A stretch of DNA of 64,000 nt from Shimia sp022448905 (GTDB lineage Bacteria; Pseudomonadota; Alphaproteobacteria; Rhodobacterales; Rhodobacteraceae). Under the pieces are notes generated by a model. That model was given only the letters and a program-made list of their open reading frames with translations. It searched no databases and was not told the DNA's origin. The position numbers were made by a program, and so were the translations under genes. Of the stretch, positions 39,535-49,153 are shown one piece after another. Position 1 is the stretch's first letter. Each line of letters opens with the position of its first letter. The DNA lies in the NCBI RefSeq assembly GCF_047126315.1, contig NZ_CP138953.1:1798001-1862000 (forward strand). The letters run 5' to 3'.

Positions 39535-42165
39535 TCATTGCGCTTGTCTCAATTGAGACATTAGATTGGATGCGACATAACGTGTTTCGACTAGCGAACG
39601 TTCCGCGGTGTCAAGCAAATCTCTAGAGGAACTCAATGTTCCATTCTTCAGACAATCTTCGATTTTTCTAAAACTTCTGTGTAATGCATTAGCGCCCAGG
39701 GAGGCGCAGGCACCAACTGCGTTGTGGACACGGGTTTTCAAAGCCTTCTCCCTATAATGTGACGCGTCGCAGGATTTCAGCCTAAGAATGATGGAAGTGG
39801 CTTCATCCAACAGTTCATCCAGAACTAGGTCAGTTGGTCCAACGCCATTTGCTCGAACCAGGCCTTTAAGCTTTTCCGTTTCAAACACGGATCGGTATGC
39901 TTGGTTATCGAAAGTGAAAAATTTCTCTTTTTCCGCCAAGGTAGCTAAGGTTGAATGAAGCGCCTCAATTGAGATCGGTTTGGTTAGAACACCCTGCATC
40001 CCAGAGGAAAAAATCTTTTCTTGGTCATTCGGGCTGGCATGAGCGGTTTGCGCGATAATTTTTGTTGTGCGATTAGGACCGTCACTTTCTCGCAACCTTC
40101 TTGAGACCTCGGTACCGTCGATGTACGGCATACTGATATCCATTAAAATCAGGTTGAAACGTTCGTTCATTGCCGCCTCAAGCGCAATCGAACCGTCTTC
40201 AGCCTCAGAAACTGAGTGTCCCAATCCTTGAAGCATGTCCGTAAGTAGCAGGCGATTAATTTTGTTGTCATCGACTACAAGCACCTTTTTACGTTCCTTG
40301 TTTTTGATGGGTTCAGGATTATTACGCAAAGAAGGGGCTTTTAGACTGTCGCGGGTGGTAAACTCGGAGCAGCCTTCAGGGAGATCAACTGGAATTTGTA
40401 CGCGGAATTCACACCCGTTACCAAACTCGCTATGCAACTCTATCTGACCGTCCAACGCCTCGACAGACGTTGCTACAATGCTCAACCCAAGACCTGTGCC
40501 TTCAGAGTGGCGTCCATAGGATGCGTCAAGCACTGTAAATGGTTCAAAGACACTGTCAAAATCAGATGATGGGATTCCTGGGCCACTGTCTTTAATTGTG
40601 AACGCTAGAGTTCCAATCGAAACGTGCTCCACTGAAATGCTGATTTTCTCGCCCGCTGCAAACTTTACTGCATTGCCGACGAGGTTTGCGACTATTGTCT
40701 TTAACAGCCTCGGGTCGGTCTCTACCTCAAGTGGAGTATTTGGTGCGAATGTGAGGATGATCCGACCGCCAGACTGCTCGACTTGTGCATAGTTTTCTTG
40801 AACAATGTCACTCATCAGGTCTCTAAGGTTGACTAACTCCTTTTCGAGAATGACTTTGCTGCTGTCGAGCTTGCTCACTTTTAGTACGTCGTTGACGTGC
40901 TTAAGCAGTGTATTTGAAGAGGTGCTCACGTAGCCAAGGTATTTCTTTTGTAAATCGGTTAATTCAGTCCGCTCCAGTAAGTCGACAGCTCCGATGACAC
41001 CATTCAACGGCGTACGCATCTCATGACTAAGCACCGAAATAGATTGCGACTTTCGCCTGTTGGCTTCGTTGGCAGCTTCTAACGAACTCTCGAGTAAAAC
41101 TCGGTTATCCGACCAGTTGTCCAGCAAGCCGTTGAAAACACAGCGAAGATTTATGAGTTCTTTCGGCGTCAGACATTTGAATTCGGGTACCCGCGCCGCC
41201 AGGTCCCCGCTGCGAACTTTCGTAGCAGCTTTAGATATAGATTGGATAGGTCGCGCAATCAGACCCGATAGGAACCAGCTGACCAAAGCTGCAAATAACA
41301 GGAGCAGTAGTAGTTTTTCCAGAAGCTCGTTAGCTTCAAGTCTCGCGGCTTCTTCAAGTTCGGAAACCGGCTGCGGTACCATCGCTCCCCAACCCGTGGA
41401 TGGAACGAATGTGAAGCCGGCAATGACGTCGGCCTTCAATCGTGGAGCATAGAATTGCATTGCTCCGGTTTGTCCTGACGTCATTCGTTGAACGATTTCA
41501 AGTCCAGTTACGTCTTTGGACGTATCAACCCACTCTTGTTTCGGATGTGCTAAAACTCGGCCCTTGTTGTCTACAATCATGGCGTGACCACGTTCTCCAA
41601 ATGCAATTTCAGATTGTCGTGAAATCACGAAACTCGTGTCGACGGCTCCGACCAATAGAGCCCCTGACTCCGACACGCGAGCTATGTAGATAACAGGTCC
41701 AAAGGGCGACTGTCGGACACCTGAAAAGTTTGAACTGTCGCGAACGGCAATCTCGCGAAGACTGGCCACAATTTCCTGTGATGGGGCATCGAATTCTCGG
41801 GAATACAAAATGTCGAGAGAACTCTGTTCGAAATCGAAAACTGCCAACATTCTAAATTGGTACGAATCCAGCAATGCATCCATCGAGCCTCGTGTGAATG
41901 AGAGGGCATCGTTCGCCATTACAAAGTCAAAAGTTGCCCGAACATCAACTGCGTAGCGTTCTAACGTCGAAGCAAGGTTCTCGGCGATAACTAGATGTGA
42001 TTGCTCTGCATTAGCTATCGCGCGGTTGTATGCTACGTTGTAGCTGTTTTGTACAAGGATGGTTTCCGCCAGCAGCAAGACAAACAGCATGCCCAAAAAA
42101 ATGTAAACACGTACTCTTTGGATTATGCCGCAGAATATTCCGGATCGTCTTCTAACTCGCGCCAC
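39535..42165 (-). CDS. Cache-type hybrid histidine kinase with receiver and Hpt domains
   Basis: 876 residues, GTG start with GGGAGG upstream. TM1 is at about 18-37. A double-Cache-like periplasmic sensor spans about 40-275. TM2 (LLLLLLFAALVSWFLSGLIA) is followed by HAMP. HisKA H-box is SVLSHEMRTPLNGVIGAVDLL (about residue 380). HATPase has VANLVGNAVKFA and GTGLGLSIVA. The receiver has D in LILMDISMPYIDG (about 674). The C-terminal Hpt-like domain has His in RVHNAVGACASLGA (about 812). This is a complete phosphorelay except for the final regulator. Confidence 0.88.
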   Translation of the reverse strand: MARVRRRSGIFCGIIQRVRVYIFLGMLFVLLLAETILVQNSYNVAYNRAIANAEQSHLVIAENLASTLERYAVDVRATFDFVMANDALSFTRGSMDALLDSYQFRMLAVFDFEQSSLDILYSREFDAPSQEIVASLREIAVRDSSNFSGVRQSPFGPVIYIARVSESGALLVGAVDTSFVISRQSEIAFGERGHAMIVDNKGRVLAHPKQEWVDTSKDVTGLEIVQRMTSGQTGAMQFYAPRLKADVIAGFTFVPSTGWGAMVPQPVSELEEAARLEANELLEKLLLLLLFAALVSWFLSGLIARPIQSISKAATKVRSGDLAARVPEFKCLTPKELINLRCVFNGLLDNWSDNRVLLESSLEAANEANRRKSQSISVLSHEMRTPLNGVIGAVDLLERTELTDLQKKYLGYVSTSSNTLLKHVNDVLKVSKLDSSKVILEKELVNLRDLMSDIVQENYAQVEQSGGRIILTFAPNTPLEVETDPRLLKTIVANLVGNAVKFAAGEKISISVEHVSIGTLAFTIKDSGPGIPSSDFDSVFEPFTVLDASYGRHSEGTGLGLSIVATSVEALDGQIELHSEFGNGCEFRVQIPVDLPEGCSEFTTRDSLKAPSLRNNPEPIKNKERKKVLVVDDNKINRLLLTDMLQGLGHSVSEAEDGSIALEAAMNERFNLILMDISMPYIDGTEVSRRLRESDGPNRTTKIIAQTAHASPNDQEKIFSSGMQGVLTKPISIEALHSTLATLAEKEKFFTFDNQAYRSVFETEKLKGLVRANGVGPTDLVLDELLDEATSIILRLKSCDASHYREKALKTRVHNAVGACASLGANALHRSFRKIEDCLKNGTLSSSRDLLDTAERSLVETRYVASNLMSQLRQAQ

Positions 42166-42534
42166 TGAAGGACCTCCCGTTGCTTTGCAACGGCTAACCT
42201 ATCTATACAAATGAGCTGGGAGGTATAAAGGTTACTTCACATAACCTTTCGTATATTTCAACAAACCTTCTGCCTTTTTGACGCGATGAGTTGAATGCTC
42301 CGACTGCAGTGACGCAAAGTCGAAAACAACGCTTGAGGATGCGGGAAGGGCATTGTTGGTGGCGTCTGTAACATTTCCACGGAAAACATTCGGAATACGC
42401 TGATTATTGCAGAAAATCAGTGCTTCGAAGGTCGAATTCTCACGTTGGCGTGAACGGGAAATCGGAGTTCGGCCGCGGGTGCGTACCTCTCTACACGTAA
42501 ATGAGCGTGAATAATCCAAAGGTAAGGCATTGAA

Positions 42535-43050
42535 ATGAAAACCATCTGTAAATTCAGCGCAGCCGCGGTTGCAGTCATGACACTGAGTTCCGCCGCGAGC
42601 GCTGCTGACATCGTTGAAATCGCATCGGGCGACGAGCGTTTCTCAACCCTTGTGGCCGCTGTCAGTGCTGCCGGTCTGGTTGAGACACTGCAGGGCTCCG
42701 GTCCATTCACTGTTTATGCGCCCGTGAACGACGCTTTTGCTGCGCTGCCTGAGGGTACTGTAGAAACGCTTCTTAAGCCTGAGAACAAAGCTCAGCTGAC
42801 CAATGTGCTCCTCTACCATGTCGATGACCGCAAGCTGAGCGCCGAGATGATCCCGAGCGGTTCGAACTACTTCAAGCCAGTTTTGGATTCGGAGCGCTTG
42901 TGCATCACTAAAAACTCGTCTGGCGTGTCGATAGCAGATGGCACTGGCGAAATCGCCAACGTTGTTATTGCAAACATTGAGGCCGACAACGGTGTGATCC
43001 ATGTGGTCGATAAGGTTCTGCTGCCTGGCACCCGCCCTGCCTGCCACTAA
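42535..43050 (+). CDS. Exported fasciclin (FAS1) domain protein
   Basis: 171 residues with signal peptide (1-23, ASAA-D). One FAS1 domain: FSTLVAAVSAAGLVETLQGSGPFTVYAPVNDAFAALPEGTVETLL and the second conserved box NGVIHVVDKVLLP (quoted in part). FAS1 proteins are secreted or periplasmic adhesion or carbohydrate-associated proteins. Two Cys in the C-terminal half (RLCITK, PACH). GC-rich, chromosome-like codon use, unlike the kinases beside it. Confidence 0.88.
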   Translation: MKTICKFSAAAVAVMTLSSAASAADIVEIASGDERFSTLVAAVSAAGLVETLQGSGPFTVYAPVNDAFAALPEGTVETLLKPENKAQLTNVLLYHVDDRKLSAEMIPSGSNYFKPVLDSERLCITKNSSGVSIADGTGEIANVVIANIEADNGVIHVVDKVLLPGTRPACH

Positions 43051-43070
43051 AAAAGCCATAAAGTGGAATA

Positions 43071-43095
43071 CAGGCCTCGGCGAAACTGAGGCCTG
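43071..43095 (+). terminator. Hairpin after the fasciclin gene
   Basis: 8-bp stem CAGGCCTC/GAGGCCTG with a 9-nt loop, 20 bp after the stop; no T-run, so termination is uncertain. Confidence 0.45.
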
Positions 43096-43446
43096 CATCG
43101 CTTACGATTTGGGCTGGGTGCTGTCGCTCACGGCAACCGGCCAAAACGGCTTTAAGGGCTGTCTCACGTTATGCGGAGTTCGGCGCTCAGTTTGTTGATG
43201 CAAGTGGTATCGTCTAATCTCAGCTCAAAGCGGTCTTTGGTCCAGAGTGGGGACGATGGTAGCGAACGGATGTTGCGAGTAGCCGCGTTTTGTACCAACG
43301 GAATTCTTCGTGTCTTGGCGAATTTGATTTGCGGTGTCAGCATCGTCTCACAACCCTCGGCTTTTCAATACTCTAACAACCTAGTCTGCCCTGATAGATG
43401 TTCACCGGACCCGCGCCTTTTTGAAGAGTGTGTGTCTTCTGGCGTT
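43096..43446. other. Gene-free stretch
   Basis: About 350 bp with only short unsupported frames; nothing recognised. Confidence 0.4.
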
Positions 43447-43707
43447 CTATTCGACCGAATTGTCCGATTCAGCCTTTTTGAACACTAGGATCGTTATGAA
43501 AATCCCAGAAATTAGCAGAGTATGTGCCGCAGCCGTTACGCCAAAAACAAAGTAACTGCCGACCATGAGCGAGAAGATTGCGCTCCACATCCAAGCCAGC
43601 ATTTGCATCAATAAGTGGGCTGTAGGAATGGGCTGGTTTTTGAGTGGGTTCTTGTTTTCATTCATGACTGAATCCCACATCGTTTTGATGTTCATATTAG
43701 TGGTCAT
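43447..43707 (-). CDS. Small two-helix membrane protein
   Basis: 86 residues. N-terminal polar segment, then two hydrophobic segments (MQMLAWMWSAIFSLMVGSYFVFG and HTLLISGIFITILVF, in part) and an acidic tail. GGGAG ribosome binding site before the ATG. No family recognised. Confidence 0.5.
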   Translation of the reverse strand: MTTNMNIKTMWDSVMNENKNPLKNQPIPTAHLLMQMLAWMWSAIFSLMVGSYFVFGVTAAAHTLLISGIFITILVFKKAESDNSVE

Positions 43708-44089
43708 GTTTCAACTCCCGTTGCATGTTGCATCTTCTCCCACGCACCCTCCTCGGACGTACATGAAAAGAGCCGCCTTTGTTTGAAAGGCAGGGTACGA
43801 CAAGGCGAGAAAGCGTAAGTAAAAAATATACGCGCCAACAGCGCCAACGGACCAATTTTAGCTCATCTTCGCTTGAAAGATCGGTGTATTCCCTAAGTAG
43901 AATCCAAGTCTCCTCAGGGCCAATCATTGTGTTCTTCGTTTGGCAGTTTTTATCCAACTGAGCTGCGAAAAGTCACTTCCTCCCGTAACACTACGGCAGT
44001 ATCCCGACCACTGCCGGGATCGTCCGGCCTGCTGCTCGCAGAGTTGGCAAAGTGTTCTGAACCTCGCAAGGGCGACAGGCCGGCTATTG

Positions 44090-45040
44090 TTACTTAGGAT
44101 CCGGAAGAGACGACAGGAACTTGAGGTACTCTGACGCTACAGCTGTGGGCTTATCCAACATCGGAACGTGTCCACAGTTGGCCAGCGTCGCCAGATGTGA
44201 TGACGGCAAATTCTGATCGAGTAGTGCAGCCCCGCTGATATGAAAAATCCGGTCTTCTTTACACCAGATTATCAGCGTTGGCATCTCAAGTGAGGGCGCA
44301 AGATCCAAGACCGTAGGCACGTCGGACTTGCTATGCACGATTTCCCAAATGCGGGCGTTGTGATCGGCCTGGGCCACTTCTTCCTCCGCCCAAGTCCGAA
44401 GGATCGGGCCCGGGACATATGGAATATTGGGGGACAGCCACTCGTTACGTTCAGCAAAGTCTTCGGTTGTTTGAACGACCAGTGGGGTAATGCCGAGATC
44501 TCGTGCCTTATCCATGTCGCTTGGTATTGGGGTAGGGACCCCAAGTGGGCTGCCGATAAAGGCAAGGCTTGCGATTAGTTCAGGATGCTCTTCGGCCAAG
44601 AGCGCTGCAACGTAGGCCCCCATGGAGTTTGCCCCAACGTGAACAGCTGTTAGATCAAGCGCCTGCATCACGGTCAGTAAGTTTGCCTGCTGTTGATCTA
44701 ACAAATAGTCGTCGTCTGCGCGCAGGGCGTTGTCCCCAAACCCGGGAAGATCAACGGCAACGACGCGGTAATCCTTTGTAAGGTCACGGGCCATTTCGAC
44801 CCAATGTTCCTTGCGCGCATAAATGCCATGTACCAGCAAAACCGTTTCACCTTGGCCGCCTTCCAAATAATGGATATCTCCAACGTCAGTTGAAATCACC
44901 TTGGCGCTCAGTCCAGCGGAGGCGTTGTTTAAGGCGATCAGACCTTTTGCGACCTGTGATGGGAGCGCATGCCAAGCCACCACGCCGCAGAAAATTAGCA
45001 GACCAAATGCAATGGCCAGCCTTCGAAAAATGTGTGTCAT
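44090..45040 (-). CDS. Alpha/beta hydrolase, membrane-anchored
   Basis: 316 residues from ATG 45040 (MTHIFRRLAIAFG); the open frame continues to 45400 but the extension overlaps the divergent AraC gene. N-terminal hydrophobic anchor (about 8-27). Hydrolase core: LVHGIYARKEHW (oxyanion region), nucleophile elbow GANSMGAY, acid in IIWCKEDRIF, and catalytic His in CGHVPML. Serine hydrolase (lipase/esterase/AbhD6-like); substrate unknown. Divergent from an AraC regulator that probably controls it. A broken partial copy lies at 38597-39056. Confidence 0.85.
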   Translation of the reverse strand: MTHIFRRLAIAFGLLIFCGVVAWHALPSQVAKGLIALNNASAGLSAKVISTDVGDIHYLEGGQGETVLLVHGIYARKEHWVEMARDLTKDYRVVAVDLPGFGDNALRADDDYLLDQQQANLLTVMQALDLTAVHVGANSMGAYVAALLAEEHPELIASLAFIGSPLGVPTPIPSDMDKARDLGITPLVVQTTEDFAERNEWLSPNIPYVPGPILRTWAEEEVAQADHNARIWEIVHSKSDVPTVLDLAPSLEMPTLIIWCKEDRIFHISGAALLDQNLPSSHLATLANCGHVPMLDKPTAVASEYLKFLSSLPDPK

Positions 45041-45209
45041 AAGTCCTCGGATTAGATAGTCGGAGCCAGAAGCCCTTACTAAGCACATCTTCCAGACGCC
45101 TCTCTTGAAGAAACGTGCAAGTCCCTTCGTACTGTCCTTCACATTTCCCCCTTGCTGCAGCATTCTCAGGATTGCGCCAAAGTTGCCCGCAAAGTTAGGT
45201 GAAGTGGTT

Positions 45210-45938
45210 ATGCCTTCAGTTGCCCCCGCTTTTCGCAACCACAAATTCTCCTTCGATAAAGGCGAACTTGGGATGCATGAGAACCTGATGACATGCGTCA
45301 TTGTCGGGCGCAGAGAGCCTGTTCTAGTTTGCGATGACAGCGACCAAAGGGAAGCGCATGCGATCTGCATCAAACCCGATGTGCCGCATCGCGTCGCCAT
45401 CCAAGAGGGGGGCGCGGAGATTGTATATCTGGATGGCGTAAAACTGGACGAGAATGCCCCAAAATTTGGAGAGCTGTCCGAAGCCTGGCAAAATTTACCT
45501 CAGGCAATTGAGGCGAGGGACCACATGGCTCTGGCAAGTTATCGTCAGACGCTCAACAGAGACGACATACCTTCGGATGCCGGAGTAATGCGGATCGTAG
45601 AGCGTCTTTACAAAGATCCTTTTGAAAGGCTGTCTCAGTTAGACCTTGCTCAAGAGTTACAGCTCGAGCGCACGCTTGCAATGCGCCACTTTAAATCGAC
45701 AACGGGCCAGACCTTCCGAAAGTTCAAGATATGGGCGGCTATGATGTGCGCAGTTGATGCTGCGTTTAATGGTGAGAAGATCGGTCTTGCAGGCATACAG
45801 GCAGGGTTCTCAGATGCGGCACATCTGACACGGACCGCAGCAACTCTGTTTGGGATCACGCCAACGCAGGGGTTGTCAGGGCTGAGCGGATTCAGCAGCT
45901 TTGCGTTCTGTCCCAGCATCGTGAAACCCTGCAACTGA
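45210..45938 (+). CDS. AraC family transcriptional regulator
   Basis: 242 residues from ATG 45210 with AGGTGA upstream (a longer frame from 45105 overlaps the divergent gene's promoter). N-terminal cupin-like sensor (HKFSFDKGELGMHENLMTCVIVGRREPV). C-terminal double HTH about 150-225: LAQELQLERTLAMRHFKSTTG and LAGIQAGFSDAAHLTRTAATLFGITP. Divergent from the alpha/beta hydrolase with 169 bp between starts; likely regulates it. Last gene before attR. Confidence 0.85.
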   Translation: MPSVAPAFRNHKFSFDKGELGMHENLMTCVIVGRREPVLVCDDSDQREAHAICIKPDVPHRVAIQEGGAEIVYLDGVKLDENAPKFGELSEAWQNLPQAIEARDHMALASYRQTLNRDDIPSDAGVMRIVERLYKDPFERLSQLDLAQELQLERTLAMRHFKSTTGQTFRKFKIWAAMMCAVDAAFNGEKIGLAGIQAGFSDAAHLTRTAATLFGITPTQGLSGLSGFSSFAFCPSIVKPCN

Positions 45939-46069
45939 TTTGTTCCGTAACTGTTGTTAGAAAAGACGGATTATTGTGGGGCTGATCAGCAGCGCTGCAT
46001 TTGCAATAGTCTTATGTAAGGTCCATTTGGCGCCAAAGCGTCGGAGTTCCACACAAATTTCGGCCGTGC

Positions 46070-46607
46070 TTACGTACGGCAACGCAATTTAGTTCGGTAC
46101 CGGCGGTTGCGTGCTCCCGCAACCAGCACAGACGAACAACAAGCCGCCGCAAGGCGGATTTGTTCGTTTTGACCTGCACCCAAAGTTAGAAAGCCCGCCA
46201 ATTCTCCAATCAGTTCGAGGGCCAAACTCCCATCAGCATTAGGCGCAAGACGAATGCTCTCCAGCAGGGAGCGGATGATCGTGGTGGCTTCTGATTTGGT
46301 CGCCGGGCCGTTCAGTGCTTTGGTCAGGTTGGTGACCTTGGTGCCGTACACCTCGGAGAGGTTGGGGGGCCGCAAAACGGGCGCAGGGGGCTCGGCATTT
46401 GCCAACGCCAACTGACCGGCAAGAGCGCTCTCAAGTTCCAAAGTCAGCTTCCCTGTCTCAGCCGCCGGGTGGAGCGCAATGCGATCAATCAGCCCGCGTA
46501 GAGCCTCCCCCGAGGTGTCGCAATGGTCGGCTTGATCCAATTCCCGCACTTAGGTTTGAAGACGCTCCCGGTAGGTTGCCGCCATTCCCGGATGCAGGCG
46601 CAGCTTC
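46070..46607 (-). pseudogene. Second serine recombinase, C-terminal remnant
   Basis: Encodes LRLHPGMAATYRERLQT, a stop at about 46550, then the recombinase C-terminal region (TNLTKALNGPATKSEATTIIRSLLESIRLAPNADG), parallel to the intact recombinase (ANLTEALNDPETKAEATALIRSLLEEIRLIPNDEG). The frame crosses attR and ends VAGARNRRYRTKLRCRT. Catalytic, recombinase and zinc domains are gone. Cut at about 46607 by an IS3 relic. Confidence 0.85.
46112..46127 (+). repeat. attR (direct copy of tRNA-fMet 3' end)
   Basis: TGCTCCCGCAACCAGC, identical to 30671-30686. Followed, as at attL, by a terminator-like hairpin (CGAACAA.../TTGTTCG, 46133-46168), probably the original downstream terminator of tRNA-fMet or that of an earlier island. 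Confidence 0.75.
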
Positions 46608-46610
46608 GCG

Positions 46611-47110
46611 GTAGAGCCGTCTGAGCTTTTTGGGGTTCGTTTGCCAGCCCTGCCGTTCCACCATCATATGCAGCCGCCGATAGTCGAACAGGCGACGGTC
46701 TTCCGCGAAGATCTCCTAGGCGTCGCGCAGCTCCGTGTCATCGGGCCGGCGCGATTGATACCGCACCTTGGCCGATCCACCACCAGAGCAGCGCACGCCT
46801 GACGCTGGTTCACCTGATGCACCTCTATCAAATGAACCACCACTTTCCGCTCGGCGTCGGTGTCCCCCCATTTGTGTTCCTATCCCGTAACAGCGCAGTG
46901 TCGCGCATCTGCGCCGCCAGTATCGCGTTCTCGTCTGCCAGCGTCCGAAGCCTCTTTGCGTCTGCCGGATTCGTCCCGTTTACTTGCTCTTGTATTCGCA
47001 AAAGCTGCCCTGGCCGTTCCCGAAGCGTCTACACGCGTCAGCCTTGTCTCGCCAGCTACCTGGTCATTTATCATCTGTATGATCTGCTCGTCGGTGAATC
47101 TCGCCTTCAG
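46611..47110 (-). pseudogene. IS3-family transposase relic (OrfA/OrfB pieces)
   Basis: Read leftward from about 47110: RFTDEQIIQMINDQVAGE (OrfA HTH start), KRLRTLADENAILAAQ (OrfA zipper), then OrfB N-terminal pieces RYQSRRPDDTELRDA, a stop, DRRLFDYRRLHMMVERQGWQ and KKLRRLYRE. Several frameshifts and a stop; the DDE core is missing. Joins the recombinase remnant at about 46608. Confidence 0.75.
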
Positions 47111-47252
47111 TGCGCCGTCCCAAAAGGTGGGGAGAAACTACACAAAACGGCGGCGGAGTTAGGGGCTTTGGCCCATTGGATGTTCGCTCCGTTTCTGGTC
47201 CAAGCTTCATGCGATTCTTCGGGTTTCGTTCACTTGGGCTGCAAACTCGATT

Positions 47253-47360
47253 GTGGTGAAGTTCGGTCGATGCGGTTATTGCCGGATCGCCGCTTTGCTG
47301 AGAGTTGTAGGCTGGCTAGCAAACGACAAATGGGTCGAAGGTCTATGGCGCCGCTCTGGC
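47253..47360 (+). pseudogene. IS3-family OrfB fragment, opposite orientation
   Basis: GYCRIAALLRVVGWLANDKWVEGLWRR (in part) matches the IS407-type OrfB stretch GYRRI.ALLR.AGW.VN.KRVERLWRREG. A fragment of a different IS3-type element from the one at 46611-47110. The surrounding 47111-47504 holds no other recognisable gene. Confidence 0.55.
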
Positions 47361-47590
47361 CGAGGGGCGCCAACTTTGTTTCGAACCAAGGGCAGAAATT
47401 CTGTCCCCGCTGAGACTGGTTCAAGTTGGTGTGACAGCCCCATTATGCTGTTGAGGTTGGAGGTGGTTTTTGAGTCGATGCGATAGTGAGGGCCTTGGGG
47501 TAGCTGTCTGACGTCAGCACCTATGGGTCCAATTAGGGTGATTTGATAAGGGAGAGTTTCTGGCTCATCGTAACCACTAAGGAGTGGAAG

Positions 47591-47956
47591 ATGAGAAAGA
47601 CTACGAAGAGCCCTGGCGAGAAGATCGTTAAAGATATCAAGCGCGCCACCCGTAAACAGTATTCGGCGGAAGAGAAGATCCGTATCGTCCTTGATGGTCT
47701 TCGTGGCGAGGACAGCATAGCTGAACTGTGTCGCCGCGAGGGGATTTCTCAAGGCGTTTACTACAAATGGTCGAAGGACTTCATGGAGGCCGGTAAGAAG
47801 CGGCTGGCGGGCGATACAGCGCGTGCCGCAAACACTGACGAGGTGAAAGAACTGCGCCGCGAAGCAAAGGATCTCAAGGAGGTTGTCGCGGAGCAAACAT
47901 TGGAACTGCGTCTTCTCAAAAAAAGCATGACAGGCGATGGGGGCGACCACGAATGA
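47591..47956 (+). CDS. IS3-family transposase OrfA (copy 2)
   Basis: Identical 121-residue product to the frame at 32722-33087. Confidence 0.93.
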   Translation: MRKTTKSPGEKIVKDIKRATRKQYSAEEKIRIVLDGLRGEDSIAELCRREGISQGVYYKWSKDFMEAGKKRLAGDTARAANTDEVKELRREAKDLKEVVAEQTLELRLLKKSMTGDGGDHE

Positions 47957-48933
47957 GGTATGCCGCATCCGAGAAGCTGGAGATCATCCGGTTGGTTGAA
48001 GAAAGCCATCTGTCAGCGCGTCGTACATTGGCCAAACTGGGTATCCCTCGCACCACATTCTACCGTTGGTACGACCGATACCTGCAGCGCGGGGAGGCTG
48101 GTCTTGAGGATCAGTCTCCCAAGCCCAAACACGTTTGGAACCGCGTTCCAGACGAGGTGAAGCGCAAGGTCGTCAGCTTCGCCTTGAAAGAGACAGAGCT
48201 GTCACCCCGCGAGTTGGCGGTGACCTTCACAGACCAAGAACGGTACTTTGTATCGGAATCCACAGTGTATCGCACGCTCAAGGCACATGACCTGATCACC
48301 AGCCCAGCATTCATCGTGCTGAAAGCCGCGAATGAGTTCGAGCATAAGACAACGGCCATCAACCAGCTTTGGCAGACCGACTTTACCTATCTCAAGGTTC
48401 TGGGGTGGGGCTGGTTCTATCTCAGCACAATCCTGGACGATTACAGCCGCTACATCATCTCGTGGAAGCTCTGCACGACCATGCGGGCGGAGGATGTGAC
48501 TGACACGCTGGACTTGGCTTTGCAGGCGTCAGGGTGCGATCAGGTCCACGTTGTCCACAAACCGCGCCTACTCAGCGACAACGGCTCCAGTTACGTCTCG
48601 GGTGACCTGGCTGAGTGGCTGCAGGACAAAGGCATGAAACATTCACGTGGAGCGCCGTATCATCCCCAGACGCAGGGCAAGATCGAGCGTTGGCATCAAA
48701 CTTTGAAGAACCGGATCTTGCTGGAAAACTATTTCCTGCCCGGCGATCTCGAAGACCAAATCGAAGCCTTCGTCGATCATTACAATCACCAGCGATATCA
48801 CGAGAGCCTGAAAAACGTCACACCAGCCGATGTCTACTTCGGACGTGACCAAGCCATTCTGGAACAACGAGAAAGGATCAAACGGAAGACATTCGAAGCG
48901 CGACGCTTGCATCACAGTCAACGCGCAGCATAA
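47953..48933 (+). CDS. IS3-family transposase OrfB (copy 2)
   Basis: Identical 326-residue DDE transposase to the frame at 33084-34064. Confidence 0.95.
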   Translation: MRYAASEKLEIIRLVEESHLSARRTLAKLGIPRTTFYRWYDRYLQRGEAGLEDQSPKPKHVWNRVPDEVKRKVVSFALKETELSPRELAVTFTDQERYFVSESTVYRTLKAHDLITSPAFIVLKAANEFEHKTTAINQLWQTDFTYLKVLGWGWFYLSTILDDYSRYIISWKLCTTMRAEDVTDTLDLALQASGCDQVHVVHKPRLLSDNGSSYVSGDLAEWLQDKGMKHSRGAPYHPQTQGKIERWHQTLKNRILLENYFLPGDLEDQIEAFVDHYNHQRYHESLKNVTPADVYFGRDQAILEQRERIKRKTFEARRLHHSQRAA

Positions 48934-49007
48934 TCAAACCGACCCGATGAGCCGAACACTCTCTTAGTTCACGCCGCTTTTGGTTCCAAAAACTTTGACG
49001 ACGGACA

Positions 49008-49153
49008 ATGTAGTGTTTCCGGTCGATCTGCACGTCTTTGAAATAAGGCCAGTTTGGGCACTGGAATCCGTAGCGGTGGCTGAGGTTGTAGAACTCCAGC
49101 CCCATGTCGTTGTCTGTGTTTGCCTGAAACTCGATGCCGCGAATTTCTACCAT
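49008..49153 (-). pseudogene. 5' stub of an unknown gene cut by the IS
   Basis: ATG 49153 with a strong AGGAGGTG ribosome binding site; about 49 native residues (MVEIRGIEFQANTDND, HRYGFQCPNWPYFKDVQ, IDRKHYI) before entering the IS end. No family recognised. Divergent from the IclR gene, hence probably its former target. Confidence 0.7.

Larger units (their letters stand above)
47505..49007 (+). mobile_element. IS3-family insertion sequence, copy 2
   Basis: Same 1,503-bp element as 32636-34138, same orientation, 14,869 bp apart. Flanks AGC (left) and ATG (right) show no target duplication. Its right end replaces the 3' part of the gene starting at 49153. Confidence 0.9.

Noticed and set aside
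43697..43957. 86-codon leftward frame upstream of the small membrane protein
   Set aside because: No family, odd Arg-rich tail, overlaps the next start; not enough support to call a gene.
45105..45209. Longer N-terminus for the AraC regulator
   Set aside because: No good ribosome binding site and it would invade the divergent promoter; ATG 45210 fits better.
32636..49007. Composite transposon formed by the two IS3 copies
   Set aside because: No outer target duplication, and the att repeats already explain most of the segment; the right IS lies beyond attR.
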